Shown here piece after piece: positions 46,673 to 57,500 of a stretch of 64,000 nt of DNA. The notes beneath the pieces are model-generated. The model had not been told where the DNA came from and did not search any database. It saw nothing but the letters and a program-made list of their open reading frames with translations. This stretch comes from CAYSLU01 sp964431965. Its GTDB lineage: Bacteria > Verrucomicrobiota > Kiritimatiellia > CAIKKV01 > CAYSLU01. Made by a program: the position numbers and the translations under genes. Within the stretch, counting starts at the first letter, position 1; each line of letters starts with the position of its first letter. The stretch lies in assembly GCA_964431965.1 (NCBI GenBank), contig CAYSLU010000020.1, positions 1-64,000 of the forward strand, written 5' to 3'.

Positions 46673-46930
46673 ATGAGCAGACCGGTGTGTTGGACGGAGC
46701 GGCTGGAGGACGGGACGCGGCGGGAGGTGCGGGTCGCCGTCGGCCGCCGCGACGTGAAGTGGCAGTACAAGCTGTCGACCGCGGAGAAGTGGGACTACGA
46801 CAGCCCGCCGTCGCCCGCTGACTGGGACGCCTTGCTGGAGCGCATGGAGTCCCGATACCAGCGGCGCACCGTTTCCTTCGAGTCTCTCGAGTTCGTGCGT
46901 CGCCTGCATGGCGCGGCTCGCGGAGGCTGA
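46673..46930 (+). CDS. Small conserved-looking hypothetical protein
   Basis: An 85-residue acidic and basic soluble protein with no membrane helix (MSRPVCWTERLEDGTRREVRV..., WQYKLSTAEKWDYDSPPSPADWDALLERMESRYQRR). The W-D-Y-D-x-P-P-x-x-x-DW pattern looks like a real, conserved fold, but I do not know the family. GAGAGG lies six bases upstream. The start at 46673 is preferred over one 17 codons earlier, which would overlap the repeat. Confidence 0.55.
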   Translation: MSRPVCWTERLEDGTRREVRVAVGRRDVKWQYKLSTAEKWDYDSPPSPADWDALLERMESRYQRRTVSFESLEFVRRLHGAARGG

Positions 46931-47198
46931 TGGTACGGGGCGGGAGTAAGGACAGTGAAGATCCCCTCTTTGGAGGGGGGGGCCGTACCAGACAGCTCGG
47001 CGGATTGGGCCGAACGGCGGCGGGGCATCTCGCCCCGGCTGCGGCGTTGCCGGGGGACGGCGCGTACAGGAGTACAGCGCCGCCCCCGGCGTCTTGCATC
47101 CGAGGCAATCTGACCCACCGCCGTTCGGGCCCCTCGAAGACTCGGGGCGACCCGAGCCGCGCCGGATTTCGCCCCGTTCCGTCGCGGACTCGGAACGG
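46931..47198. other. Intergenic region of dense stem-loops, possible structured RNA or palindromic repeat
   Basis: No gene is visible between 46931 and 47332, but the stretch is packed with perfect or near-perfect stems. TGGTACGG pairs with CCGTACCA at its left end. A 14-base arm GGGCCGAACGGCGG (47007-47020) pairs with 47118-47132. Inside it is a GC stem at 47049-47063/47077-47090, capped by GTAC-AGGA-GTAC. CTCGGG-GCGA-CCCGAG (47141-47156) has a GNRA tetraloop. CCGTTCCG/CGGAACGG lies at 47174-47198. A near-direct repeat, ACCAGACAGCTCGGCGGATTGGGC at about 46987 and ACCAGGGAGCTCGGCGGGTTGGGC at about 47300, brackets the structured part. Confidence 0.45.
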
Positions 47199-47332
47199 TG
47201 GGTCGGGGATCAGTCCTGCCTTCGACGTTGGACGCTTCTGTTGCTCTGACTTCTGCGCCTCTGGTCTCTGACTGGCTGGGGTGCTCGGGCCGCGCGCTAC
47301 CAGGGAGCTCGGCGGGTTGGGCTGGTCGCCGC

Positions 47333-49003
<1,671 letters not shown>

Positions 49004-49034
49004 GTCGTGATCCTCCCGTGCATAAAGCGGCGGC

Positions 49035-49062
49035 TTTGTACCACACCGCCACGGAAAGCCAA
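49035..49062 (-). promoter_or_regulatory. Candidate promoter of ettA
   Basis: On the minus strand TTGGCT (49057-49062), a 16-base spacer and TACAAA (49035-49040) lie about 32 bases before the GTG start. The fit is moderate. No other promoter-like pair stands out in this 105-base gap. Confidence 0.45.
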
Positions 49063-49108
49063 GCCTGGATGCCGACGGCTGGGGGGTGATGCTGCTCGAT
49101 GCTCGTCT

Positions 49109-50032
49109 TCAGGCGCGGCGGCCGGACCACCAGTCGGGCGGGTTCTGCTCCCCGCAGTCCATGCACTGGGTCGTGGTGAAGCGGGTGGCGCAGGTGGGGC
49201 AGACGGCCCCGGTCGCGAAGGTGTCGAACGCGGTGCCGCACTGGCCGCAGCGCCAGCGGGGGCCGATCAGCGGGGCGGCGCCGCAGGCCGGGCAGGCGAA
49301 GCCGGGGTGGCGCGGGAGCTTGTCCCGGCGGGCCAGCGCGAGCGCCTGCAGCAGGCCTTGCCAGCAGTTCATGAGGATGAACAAGGCGAGGATGCCGAAC
49401 CAGACCGACTTCATGGAGATCGCCGCCAGCACGAGCAGTCCCACTCCCGCGAACCCCAGGATGCTCGCGACGAGCAGGCTGCGCGCGCGCCCCATCACGA
49501 ACCACAGCAGCGAGCGCAGGATCTGACCGCCGTCGAGCGGGTAGACGGGCACGAGGTTGAACACCAGCAGGACGATGTTGATGACTGTGACGGAGTGAAG
49601 CAGTTGCCGGGCGTCGGGCGCCGCATCCATCAGCCCCGCATAGGTCACGGCGAACTGCGCCGCCATGAACACGGGGACGAGCGCGATATTGACCAGCGGG
49701 CCTGCGGCGATGCTCCACAGCATGGCGCCGGGGCGCTGGGGCGGGGCGACCACGGCCACGCCGCCCAGCGGCCAGAGCACGATCCGGTCCGCATGCCCGC
49801 CCACCTGCCGGCATGCGAGGGAGTGGCCGAACTCGTGCAGCAGGACGATCGCGAAGAGCGCCAGGTACTCCGCCACGTTCCAGATCGGCGACGAGTACTG
49901 TCCGGTGCGGTGGCTGATCTCGTACACGGCGACGAGGAACCACGACCAGTGAACGAAGACATCGATCCCTGAGAAGCGGAAGAGGCGAAACGAACCCTGG
50001 CTGGACGGCATCATCACGGAAGGGTACCGCAT
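49109..50032 (-). CDS. Site-2 protease family (M50) with C-terminal zinc ribbon
   Basis: A 307-residue membrane protease. The HEFGH motif (H66, E67, H70) and the NLVPVYPLDGGQ aspartate site form the active centre within four to five helices. The C-terminal tail holds four Cys-x2-Cys pairs (FACPACG, WRCGQCG, AVCPTC, TQCMDCG) that should form two zinc ribbons, an unusual addition to SpoIVFB-like proteases. It likely cleaves a membrane substrate within the bilayer. An alternative start lies at 50014. Confidence 0.85.
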   Translation of the reverse strand: MRYPSVMMPSSQGSFRLFRFSGIDVFVHWSWFLVAVYEISHRTGQYSSPIWNVAEYLALFAIVLLHEFGHSLACRQVGGHADRIVLWPLGGVAVVAPPQRPGAMLWSIAAGPLVNIALVPVFMAAQFAVTYAGLMDAAPDARQLLHSVTVINIVLLVFNLVPVYPLDGGQILRSLLWFVMGRARSLLVASILGFAGVGLLVLAAISMKSVWFGILALFILMNCWQGLLQALALARRDKLPRHPGFACPACGAAPLIGPRWRCGQCGTAFDTFATGAVCPTCATRFTTTQCMDCGEQNPPDWWSGRRA

Positions 50033-50074
50033 GCCCCGCCGCGGCAACAAGCCGATTGCGCCGCATTCCGGGAC

Positions 50075-50105
50075 TTGCACATAGCGCACATACGTGCGAT
50101 ACTAT
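50075..50105 (+). promoter_or_regulatory. Promoter with overlapping palindromic operator of the vapBC pair
   Basis: TTGCAC (50075-50080) with TACTAT (50100-50105) or GATACT as -10 lies about 30 bases before the antitoxin start. Between the boxes a palindrome CGCAC-ATAC-GTGCG covers 50085-50098, where VapB-type antitoxins usually bind to repress their own operon. Confidence 0.55.
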
Positions 50106-50131
50106 GACTGTGGAAGGAGGAGGATGCGAAG

Positions 50132-50371
50132 ATGAACATTACACTTTCGGCGGATGAAGAAACCGTGCGGCGGACTCGGGAGTACGCCCGTCTTCATGGC
50201 ACGTCTCTGAATCAGCTGGTCCGCGATTACCTCCGCCAGTTGACGGCGGGGGACGAGGGGGAATCGGCGGCCAAGGAGTTCAGTCAACTGGCTCTGCAGC
50301 ATGGCGGTCGCTCGCCGGCGGGATTCCGGTTCGACCGCGAAGCGGCGCATCGCAGGAGTGCCCGGGCATGA
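50132..50371 (+). CDS. vapB: VapB-type antitoxin
   Basis: A 79-residue antitoxin with a ribbon-helix-helix/DUF6364-like N-terminus (ITLSADEETVRRTREYARLHGTSLNQLVRDYLRQLT) and a charged C-terminal tail that should wrap the toxin. AAGGAGG motifs precede the ATG. The stop overlaps the toxin start (ATGA). Together with the adjacent PIN gene it forms a type II toxin-antitoxin pair, with DNA binding by the antitoxin expected at the palindrome just upstream. Confidence 0.85.
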   Translation: MNITLSADEETVRRTREYARLHGTSLNQLVRDYLRQLTAGDEGESAAKEFSQLALQHGGRSPAGFRFDREAAHRRSARA

Positions 50372-50781
50372 GTCGGGAATTCATGGACACCAACGTCGTG
50401 GTGTATGCCAACGATGCGCGCGATGCCCGGAAGCAGAAGCGGGCGATCGCGGTGATAGCGGCCGCCATGCAAGCCGGAGCGGGCGTGCTGTCCACCCAGG
50501 TCCTTCAGGAGTATGCCAACGTGGCGCTGTCGAAGTTGGGCCAGAAACAGGATGTTGTTCTGCGGCAGCTGAAACTGCTGGAACGTCTGTACGTGGTGCA
50601 ACAGACACCGCCGCTCGTTCGTCGGGCCGTGGAACTGCACGGTTTGTACGGCATCTCGTTCTGGGATGCCTCGATCGTCGCGGCGGCGGAGGCGCACGGC
50701 TGCGACCGCATTCTGTCGGAGGACCTGAATACGGGCCAGTTCTACTCCGGCATCGTCGTGGTGAATCCGTTCGAGGCGTGA
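50368..50781 (+). CDS. vapC: VapC-type PIN-domain ribonuclease toxin
   Basis: A 137-residue PIN-domain RNase. The acidic metal-binding set is intact: D7 (MDTNV), E48 (LQEYA), D100 (FWDASI) and D119 (LSEDLNTG). VapC toxins cleave tRNA or rRNA when freed from VapB. Translation is coupled to the antitoxin by ATGA overlap. The gene converges on the five-bladed-propeller gene at 50797. Confidence 0.93.
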   Translation: MSREFMDTNVVVYANDARDARKQKRAIAVIAAAMQAGAGVLSTQVLQEYANVALSKLGQKQDVVLRQLKLLERLYVVQQTPPLVRRAVELHGLYGISFWDASIVAAAEAHGCDRILSEDLNTGQFYSGIVVVNPFEA

Positions 50782-50796
50782 TCCGTCCGGGCCGCA

Positions 50797-52260
50797 TCAC
50801 GCGAACCGATAGCTGTACAGATCCGCGTCGCGGAGCACGATGTGCAGGCGGACAGCTTGTCCGGCCAGGGCGCCAACGTCGCCGCGCCAGCGCACGGGGA
50901 ACGCCAGGTCGTCGCCGATAATCTCCGTGCAGTCGTCCAGCCCGAATCCTTCCAGAGGGCGGCCGTCCGGCGACTGCAGCTCGACGCGCGCGCCGCCGCC
51001 CGCTGAGGTGGAAATGTTGAGCAGCAGCCGGCTGCCGGCGAACCGGAACGGGCGGGTCGTCAGGGCTCCGCCGCCCAGGGGGGCGTGCAGCGACACGAAA
51101 CCGTCGATGCGCAGCGTGTAGCGGCGGATGGCGTTGGCCGCTCCGCGCCAGTAACCTTCGGTGGCGAACATGGACAGCTCGTTCGGCGCTCCGGCGACGT
51201 CCGACGCCGTTTCCAGCAGTCCCCAGCCCTGGTAGCAGTCGCCGTAGGCCCAGCTTCCCACCGGGCGCAGGCCCGGCCGGATGAACGCCTCGTCCCAGCG
51301 CTTGAACGTCCGTCCGTCCCGGCCGGCGATGAACTGCCCGTCGGTCACGGCGGCTCCGTAGCGCTCGCTCACCCGCGCGCGCAGCCGGCGATGCTCCAGC
51401 TCCGGCAGCGCCTCGACAGCCGGCGACCACGGCCGCTCCACGTAGCGCGTCGGGAAGCCGACGAAGACATGCGGGGCTCGGTAGTAGGGCATGATCTGAT
51501 TGGTGTAGAGCTGCTCGGCGGGCGAGCCGGGGAACTCGACCCACTCCGGCTTCGTCCAGTGCCGGTAGTCCGGCGACGTACAGGTCTTGATTCCGCGGAA
51601 GAAGCGGCCCGAGAAGTCGCGCAGGTAGGCCCGGTACTCGCCGCGCGTGGCGTCCCAGAAAGCGAGGTTCTGCGAGTCGAACGCTCCTTCCGCCATGACC
51701 GGCTCTTCCTGCATGAGCGTCCAGCGGAAGCCGTCCGGCGACTGCATCGCGTACAGCTTGAGCGGCCAGCCGGTTTCGGATGCGCCCAGCGCCTTGTACC
51801 GGGCGTCCGGCGTGCAGGAGGGATTGGCGTCCGGGTACGGGGCGAAGCCGTGCACGCCGTTGTTCTTCTCGCCGATTCCGGCAAACACGATGTTGTTGTC
51901 CGTCGAGCCTCCGAACGCGACCAAGCCCAGCGACGGGCGCTGCCAGCGGATGCCGTCCGTGCTCTCGAGGTAGCCGATGCGGATGGGGGCCTCCTTCATT
52001 CGCGTCTTCCCGTCCTGCTCGACGATGGTGCCGTTCCACGCCTGGTAGTACATGCGGAAGATGGGGCCGTCGCGGAAATACGTCTTGTAGCCTCCGCACA
52101 TGTTGCCTTCCCACGGCCGGTCGGCCGTGAGGGCGATTTCTTTCATGGCGGGCGGGTGAAGCCGCAGCGAGGCACCGCCGCTCAGCTCCTCGATGAGCGC
52201 GTCATCGACGAACAGCTCGAGGCGGGATCCGATATCGGGTACGGCATCCGGAGAGTTCAT
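50797..52260 (-). CDS. Glycosidase-like five-bladed beta-propeller protein
   Basis: A 487-residue protein starting GSRLELFVDDALIEEL, then a propeller with the GH32/43/sialidase-type rungs (YYQAWNGTIVEQDGKTRMKEAPIRIGYLESTDGIRWQRP, SPDGFRWTLMQEEPVM, TSPDYRHWTKPEWVEF). A small C-terminal beta-sandwich follows. No signal peptide is present. Such proteins are frequent in PVC glycan-use loci and their activity is unknown. A catalytic acid set was not assigned. Transcription probably starts in the 52261-52521 divergent spacer. Confidence 0.65.
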   Translation of the reverse strand: MNSPDAVPDIGSRLELFVDDALIEELSGGASLRLHPPAMKEIALTADRPWEGNMCGGYKTYFRDGPIFRMYYQAWNGTIVEQDGKTRMKEAPIRIGYLESTDGIRWQRPSLGLVAFGGSTDNNIVFAGIGEKNNGVHGFAPYPDANPSCTPDARYKALGASETGWPLKLYAMQSPDGFRWTLMQEEPVMAEGAFDSQNLAFWDATRGEYRAYLRDFSGRFFRGIKTCTSPDYRHWTKPEWVEFPGSPAEQLYTNQIMPYYRAPHVFVGFPTRYVERPWSPAVEALPELEHRRLRARVSERYGAAVTDGQFIAGRDGRTFKRWDEAFIRPGLRPVGSWAYGDCYQGWGLLETASDVAGAPNELSMFATEGYWRGAANAIRRYTLRIDGFVSLHAPLGGGALTTRPFRFAGSRLLLNISTSAGGGARVELQSPDGRPLEGFGLDDCTEIIGDDLAFPVRWRGDVGALAGQAVRLHIVLRDADLYSYRFA

Positions 52261-52521
52261 GATGGCCTTTGGGGATGGGTGGACTCACTGCTTCACGTGG
52301 ATGGCAATCCTACTCGTACTCGACATCATACTCAACGGACTCCTTCGGGAGGAGCCGCTTCGCCGGGCAGGGGGAGCGGGATCGCGATTGCGCGCGCGGG
52401 ATCAGGATCAGGACGGGGCTGGCGCGGGCCGGGCGGTCCAGGCGCGCTTGACGGGGGGCGGGTCCTGGCCGAACATGCGGGTCAGGAACGGCCGTGGCCG
52501 ATGAAGGCAAAGGAGCGAGGA
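52261..52521. other. Divergent spacer with low-complexity TAC/GAT-rich segment
   Basis: No gene is present. A segment around 52300-52345 reads ACTCGTACTCGACATCATACTC. A GGATCAGGATCAGGAC stretch near 52400 is also repetitive. Both resemble low-complexity intergenic motifs. No clear promoter boxes were found for either flanking gene. Confidence 0.4.
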
Positions 52522-53028
52522 ATGGACTTCTACGATGTCATCAAGGCGCGACTCAGCGTCCGCCGCTACACGAACCAGCCCGTGCCGGACGAGGCGATCG
52601 GGCGAATCCTGGAGGCGGCGCGTCAGGCGCCGTCAGCGTGCAACCGGCAGCCGTGGCACTTCTTTGTCGTGCGCGACGAGGCCGTGCGCCGGGCGCTCTG
52701 CGCGCCCGAGAAGCAGGAGTGGGCCGCCGCGGCCCCGGTGATCATCGTGGCCTGCAGCCGGCCCGCCGCGGCGTGGGTTCGTTGGGCGGACCAGAAGAAC
52801 CACGCGGACATCGACGTGGCGATCGCATTCGAGCACATCGTACTCGCGGCCGCCGCGGAGGGGCTGGGTTCGTGCTGGATCTGCGCCTTCGACCCCCGGC
52901 ATGCCCGCGACGTGCTGCGCCTCCCGGCCGAACTGGAGCCGGTGGCCATGACGCCGATCGGATACCCGGCCTCCGCTGCTTCGCCCCGCCCGCGACAGGA
53001 GCTCGCGGCGATCGTCACGGTCGTGTGA
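52522..53028 (+). CDS. Nitroreductase-family protein
   Basis: A 168-residue FMN-dependent nitroreductase. The phosphate-binding N-terminus is KARLSVRRYTNQPVPDEAIGRILEAARQAPSACNRQPWHF. The conserved DVAIAFEHIVLAAAAEGLGSCWICAFD segment and C-terminal PIGYP motif follow. ATG 52522 is preferred over 52501 because AAGGAG lies seven bases upstream. A stand-alone NAD(P)H oxidoreductase of unknown substrate, distinct from the SagB-type protein at 267. Confidence 0.92.
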   Translation: MDFYDVIKARLSVRRYTNQPVPDEAIGRILEAARQAPSACNRQPWHFFVVRDEAVRRALCAPEKQEWAAAAPVIIVACSRPAAAWVRWADQKNHADIDVAIAFEHIVLAAAAEGLGSCWICAFDPRHARDVLRLPAELEPVAMTPIGYPASAASPRPRQELAAIVTVV

Positions 53029-53139
53029 GTCGTTGCTGAGGCTGTGGCAACCTTGCTCCGCCACGGCGCCGCGTGGTAACCTCAACATCCGTGTGAGGGG
53101 CGGAGCACGCCCGGCGAGACGCGGGCACTGGAGACAGGC

Positions 53140-53862
53140 ATGAGCAGCGGTGAGCGACATCGGTGCGCGACGGTCGTGCCGCCGGGGCCGGGGGGCTTCG
53201 GCTTCGCTCTGCTGTTTGAGCTGGAGAACGCGACGGCCCACGGTCGGCAGGTGATCTTTGGCATCCTGCGCGACGTGCTGGCGCAGCGTGAGATCGCACT
53301 CGCGCCGTGGGTGTTCTCCCGGTATTGCCTGAGCGGCACGCCCGAGCAGTACCTGCCGCGGGTGCTTGATGCGGTGGGCGCCCGGCGGGCGCCGGTTCAG
53401 CGGATCGTCGCGGAGGTGAAGGCCGGCATTTCGACATCCCTGCTGCGTCCGGACACGGCGATCGACCCGGTGCTGGCGAACGCCTTGACCGTCGCCGGCG
53501 AGATGGGGATGGGGATCGGCGGGCTGACCTGCCTCGACAACGGGTGCATGAACGACCTGACGCTCAAGCTGGGGCTGAAGGACGCCCGCTTCAGCATGCT
53601 CATGTCGAGCGCCTGCGCGGGCCAGACGCCGACCGAGGAATGCTGGACCAAGCTGGCCGGGATGGTGGGCGTTCCCCCTTCGGGGTGCGTGGTCATGGCG
53701 ACCCGGGCGGTGGCCTGCCGGTCGGCCCTGAAGGCGGGGATGCGGTGCGTCGGCGTTCCGGATGAGTTCACGGCGTCGGAAGATTTCAGCGGTGCGGATT
53801 CGGTGGTGTCCGGCGGCGGCACGTCCACGGGGTTCCGCGATCTGCTGTTGAGGATGAGGTGA
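53140..53862 (+). CDS. Degenerate HAD-superfamily-like protein upstream of thiC
   Basis: A 240-residue protein whose layout follows beta-phosphoglucomutase-like HAD phosphatases, but with key residues changed. The segment FELENAT (26-32) aligns with the FDLDGVL nucleophile motif and has E27 and E29 in place of the two aspartates. The later VVMATRAVACRSALKAGMRCVGVPDEF aligns with the motif IV helix (EDSxxGxxAAxxAGM) but lacks its acidic pair. It is probably a non-catalytic HAD fold used for binding or regulation. It lies seven bases before thiC in an operon. This reading rests on alignment by eye. Confidence 0.55.
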   Translation: MSSGERHRCATVVPPGPGGFGFALLFELENATAHGRQVIFGILRDVLAQREIALAPWVFSRYCLSGTPEQYLPRVLDAVGARRAPVQRIVAEVKAGISTSLLRPDTAIDPVLANALTVAGEMGMGIGGLTCLDNGCMNDLTLKLGLKDARFSMLMSSACAGQTPTEECWTKLAGMVGVPPSGCVVMATRAVACRSALKAGMRCVGVPDEFTASEDFSGADSVVSGGGTSTGFRDLLLRMR

Positions 53863-53869
53863 TAGACCG

Positions 53870-55183
53870 GTGTCGACACAGTACCAGGAAGCGATAGCCG
53901 GCCGCGCGACGGCGGCCATGAAGCAGGCGGCGCGGGCGGAGGGGACCACGGCCGAGCGGGTGCGCGCGGAGGTGGCGGCCGGGCGGGCCGTGATTCCGTG
54001 CAATCCGGCCCACACGGGGCTGGCGCCCGCCGTGGTGGGGCGGGCATTCCGCACCAAGGTGAACGCCAACATCGGCCGCTCCGCCGGACGGTCGTCCACG
54101 CGCGAGGAGCGGCGCAAGCTCAAGGTGGCGCTGGACGCCGGCGCTGACGTCTTGATGGACCTGAGCGTGGGCGAGCAGGTGGCGGAGACGCGGGCGGCCC
54201 TGATCCAGGTCTGCCCCGTACCCATCGGGACCGTGCCCATCTACGAGGTCATCTCGCTGAGCGGCGGCCGCCCGGAGGAGTTCTCTCCGGACCTGCTGCT
54301 GTCGGTGATCGAGTCCCAGGCGCGGCAGGGCGTGGACTTCATGACGCTCCACGCGGGGCTCCTGAAGCGCCATGTCCCCCTGGCCATGCGGCGGGTTGCG
54401 GGTATCGTCAGCCGGGGCGGCGCGATCATGGCCGAGTGGATGATGAAGCGCGGGCTCGAGAACCCGCTTTACGCGCGCTGGGGCGACGTGATGGATATCT
54501 GCGCCGAGTATGACGTGACGGTTTCGCTTGGCGACGGGCTGCGGCCCGGCAGCCTGGCGGACGCCAGCGACAAGGCTCAGTTCGCCGAGCTGGACGTGCT
54601 GGGGCGGCTGGTGCGCCGCTGCCGCCGCCGGGGCGTGCAGGTGATGGTGGAGGGGCCCGGCCACGTCCCGTTCGACCAGATCCAGATGAACATGGAGCGG
54701 CAGCAGCAGGTCTGCGACGGCGCGCCGTTTTACGTGCTCGGGCCGGTGGTGACCGACATTGCGGCCGGCTACGATCACATCTCGTCCAGCATCGGCGGCA
54801 CGGCGGCGGCGTACTACGGGGCCTCGCTCCTCTGCTACGTGACGCCGGCCGAGCACCTGGCGCTGCCGACGGCCGACGAAGTGCGCGAAGGCGTGGTGGC
54901 GCACCGAATCGCGGCGCATGCCGCGGATGTCGCGCGCGGCCTGCCGGGGGCGCGCAACCGGGACGACGCCATGTCGCGCGCCCGGGCCGCTTTCGACTGG
55001 GATCGCCAGTTCGAGCTTGCGCTCGACGGCCGGCGCGCGCGTGCCCGCTTCAGCCGGTCGCGTGCGGGAGTCGGCCCCGAGGGCGATCACTGCACGATGT
55101 GCGGCCGGGACTTCTGCGCCATGCGGCGGAGCGACCGCATCCGCCAGTGCACGCGCGCCGGCGCCCGGGGGCGCCATGGATAG
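53870..55183 (+). CDS. thiC: Phosphomethylpyrimidine synthase ThiC (or BzaF-like paralogue)
   Basis: A 437-residue radical-SAM enzyme of the ThiC family with a GTG start. Conserved blocks are KVNANIGRSA, MTLHAGL, VSLGDGLRPGSLADASDKAQFAEL, MVEGPGHVPFDQI, TDIAAGYDHI and the C-terminal cluster motif C408-x2-C411-x4-C416 (CTMCGRDFC). It makes the pyrimidine of thiamine from AIR. The anaerobic B12-ligand enzyme BzaF is a paralogue of the same length and cannot be excluded from sequence alone. No cobT-like gene is nearby, and no TPP riboswitch was found upstream. It overlaps mazG by eight bases. Confidence 0.9.
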   Translation: MSTQYQEAIAGRATAAMKQAARAEGTTAERVRAEVAAGRAVIPCNPAHTGLAPAVVGRAFRTKVNANIGRSAGRSSTREERRKLKVALDAGADVLMDLSVGEQVAETRAALIQVCPVPIGTVPIYEVISLSGGRPEEFSPDLLLSVIESQARQGVDFMTLHAGLLKRHVPLAMRRVAGIVSRGGAIMAEWMMKRGLENPLYARWGDVMDICAEYDVTVSLGDGLRPGSLADASDKAQFAELDVLGRLVRRCRRRGVQVMVEGPGHVPFDQIQMNMERQQQVCDGAPFYVLGPVVTDIAAGYDHISSSIGGTAAAYYGASLLCYVTPAEHLALPTADEVREGVVAHRIAAHAADVARGLPGARNRDDAMSRARAAFDWDRQFELALDGRRARARFSRSRAGVGPEGDHCTMCGRDFCAMRRSDRIRQCTRAGARGRHG

Positions 55184-56020
55184 CGGCCGGACGGGAGGGG
55201 CGGCCGGGGCGCCGGATGAGCGCCTGGCCCGGCTGCTGGACATTATGGCGCGACTGCGGTCCGAGAGCGGGTGCCCCTGGGATCGCGAGCAGACGCTCGA
55301 GACGCTGAAGCCGTTCCTGGTCGAGGAGTCCTACGAGCTGATCGACGCCATCGACTCCGGCGCGCCGGACGCGCACCGGGAGGAGCTTGGCGATGTCCTC
55401 CTTCAACTCGTCTTCCAAGCCCAGATCCGCCGGGAGCAGGGGCAGTTTGGATTTGCGGACGTCATCGACACGCTGGCCGAGAAGCTGATCCGCCGGCACC
55501 CGCATGTCTTCGGCACCACGGAGGTGACGGGCTCGGGGGACGTAATCCGGAACTGGGATGCCATCAAGGCGAAGGAAAAGGGCGACGACGAGGGGGCGCG
55601 CTCGGCGCTCGACGGCGTGCCCCGGCACCTTCCGGCGTTGCAGAAGGCGCACCAGGTGCAGAGCCGGGCGTCACGCGTCGGCTTCGACTGGAGCGCCGTG
55701 CACGACGTGATGGCCAAGATCGAGGAGGAGCTGCTCGAGCTGAAGCAGGCCATGGGCGAGCGCTCCCGCGACGCGATCACCGAGGAGATCGGGGACCTTC
55801 TGTTCTCGGTCGTCAACATCGCGCGCTTCCAGGGGATCAACTCGGAAGAGGCGCTGTCCCGCACCATCGCGAAGTTTGTCCGCCGCTTCCGTGAGATCGA
55901 GCGGCGGGTGCGAGCGGGGGGGCGCACCCTCGCGGACTGCGGCCTCGAGGAGATGGATGCCATCTGGAACGAGGTCAAGCGGGAGGAGGCGGCCCGGCCC
56001 GCCGCGGAATCCCCGGGAGG

Positions 56021-56024
<4 letters not shown>
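55176..56024 (+). CDS. mazG: Nucleoside triphosphate pyrophosphohydrolase MazG
   Basis: A 282-residue tandem MazG. The first domain has CPWDREQTLETLKPFLVEESYELIDAID and EELGDVLLQLVFQAQI. The second has KIEEELLELKQAM and EEIGDLLFSVVNIAR, both giving the EExxE...ExxD metal-binding signatures. It hydrolyses canonical and aberrant dNTPs/NTPs. ATG 55176 begins inside the last codons of thiC, so translation is coupled. It also overlaps the htrA start (ATGA). Confidence 0.93.
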
Positions 56025-57463
<1,439 letters not shown>

Positions 57464-57500
57464 CCCGGCGCGGCCGGGTCGCTGGCGAGGAGGTTTCCGG

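Noticed and set aside
46930..47271. Possible 113-codon gene on the plus strand
   Set aside because: It has no ribosome-binding site, low-complexity composition and no family resemblance, and it lies in the hairpin-dense region. I treat it as chance.
53029..53139. TPP riboswitch before the HAD-like/thiC operon
   Set aside because: The spacer lacks the conserved CUGAGA and ACC-x4-GAxCUGAU-type THI-box elements, and no matching fold could be drawn.
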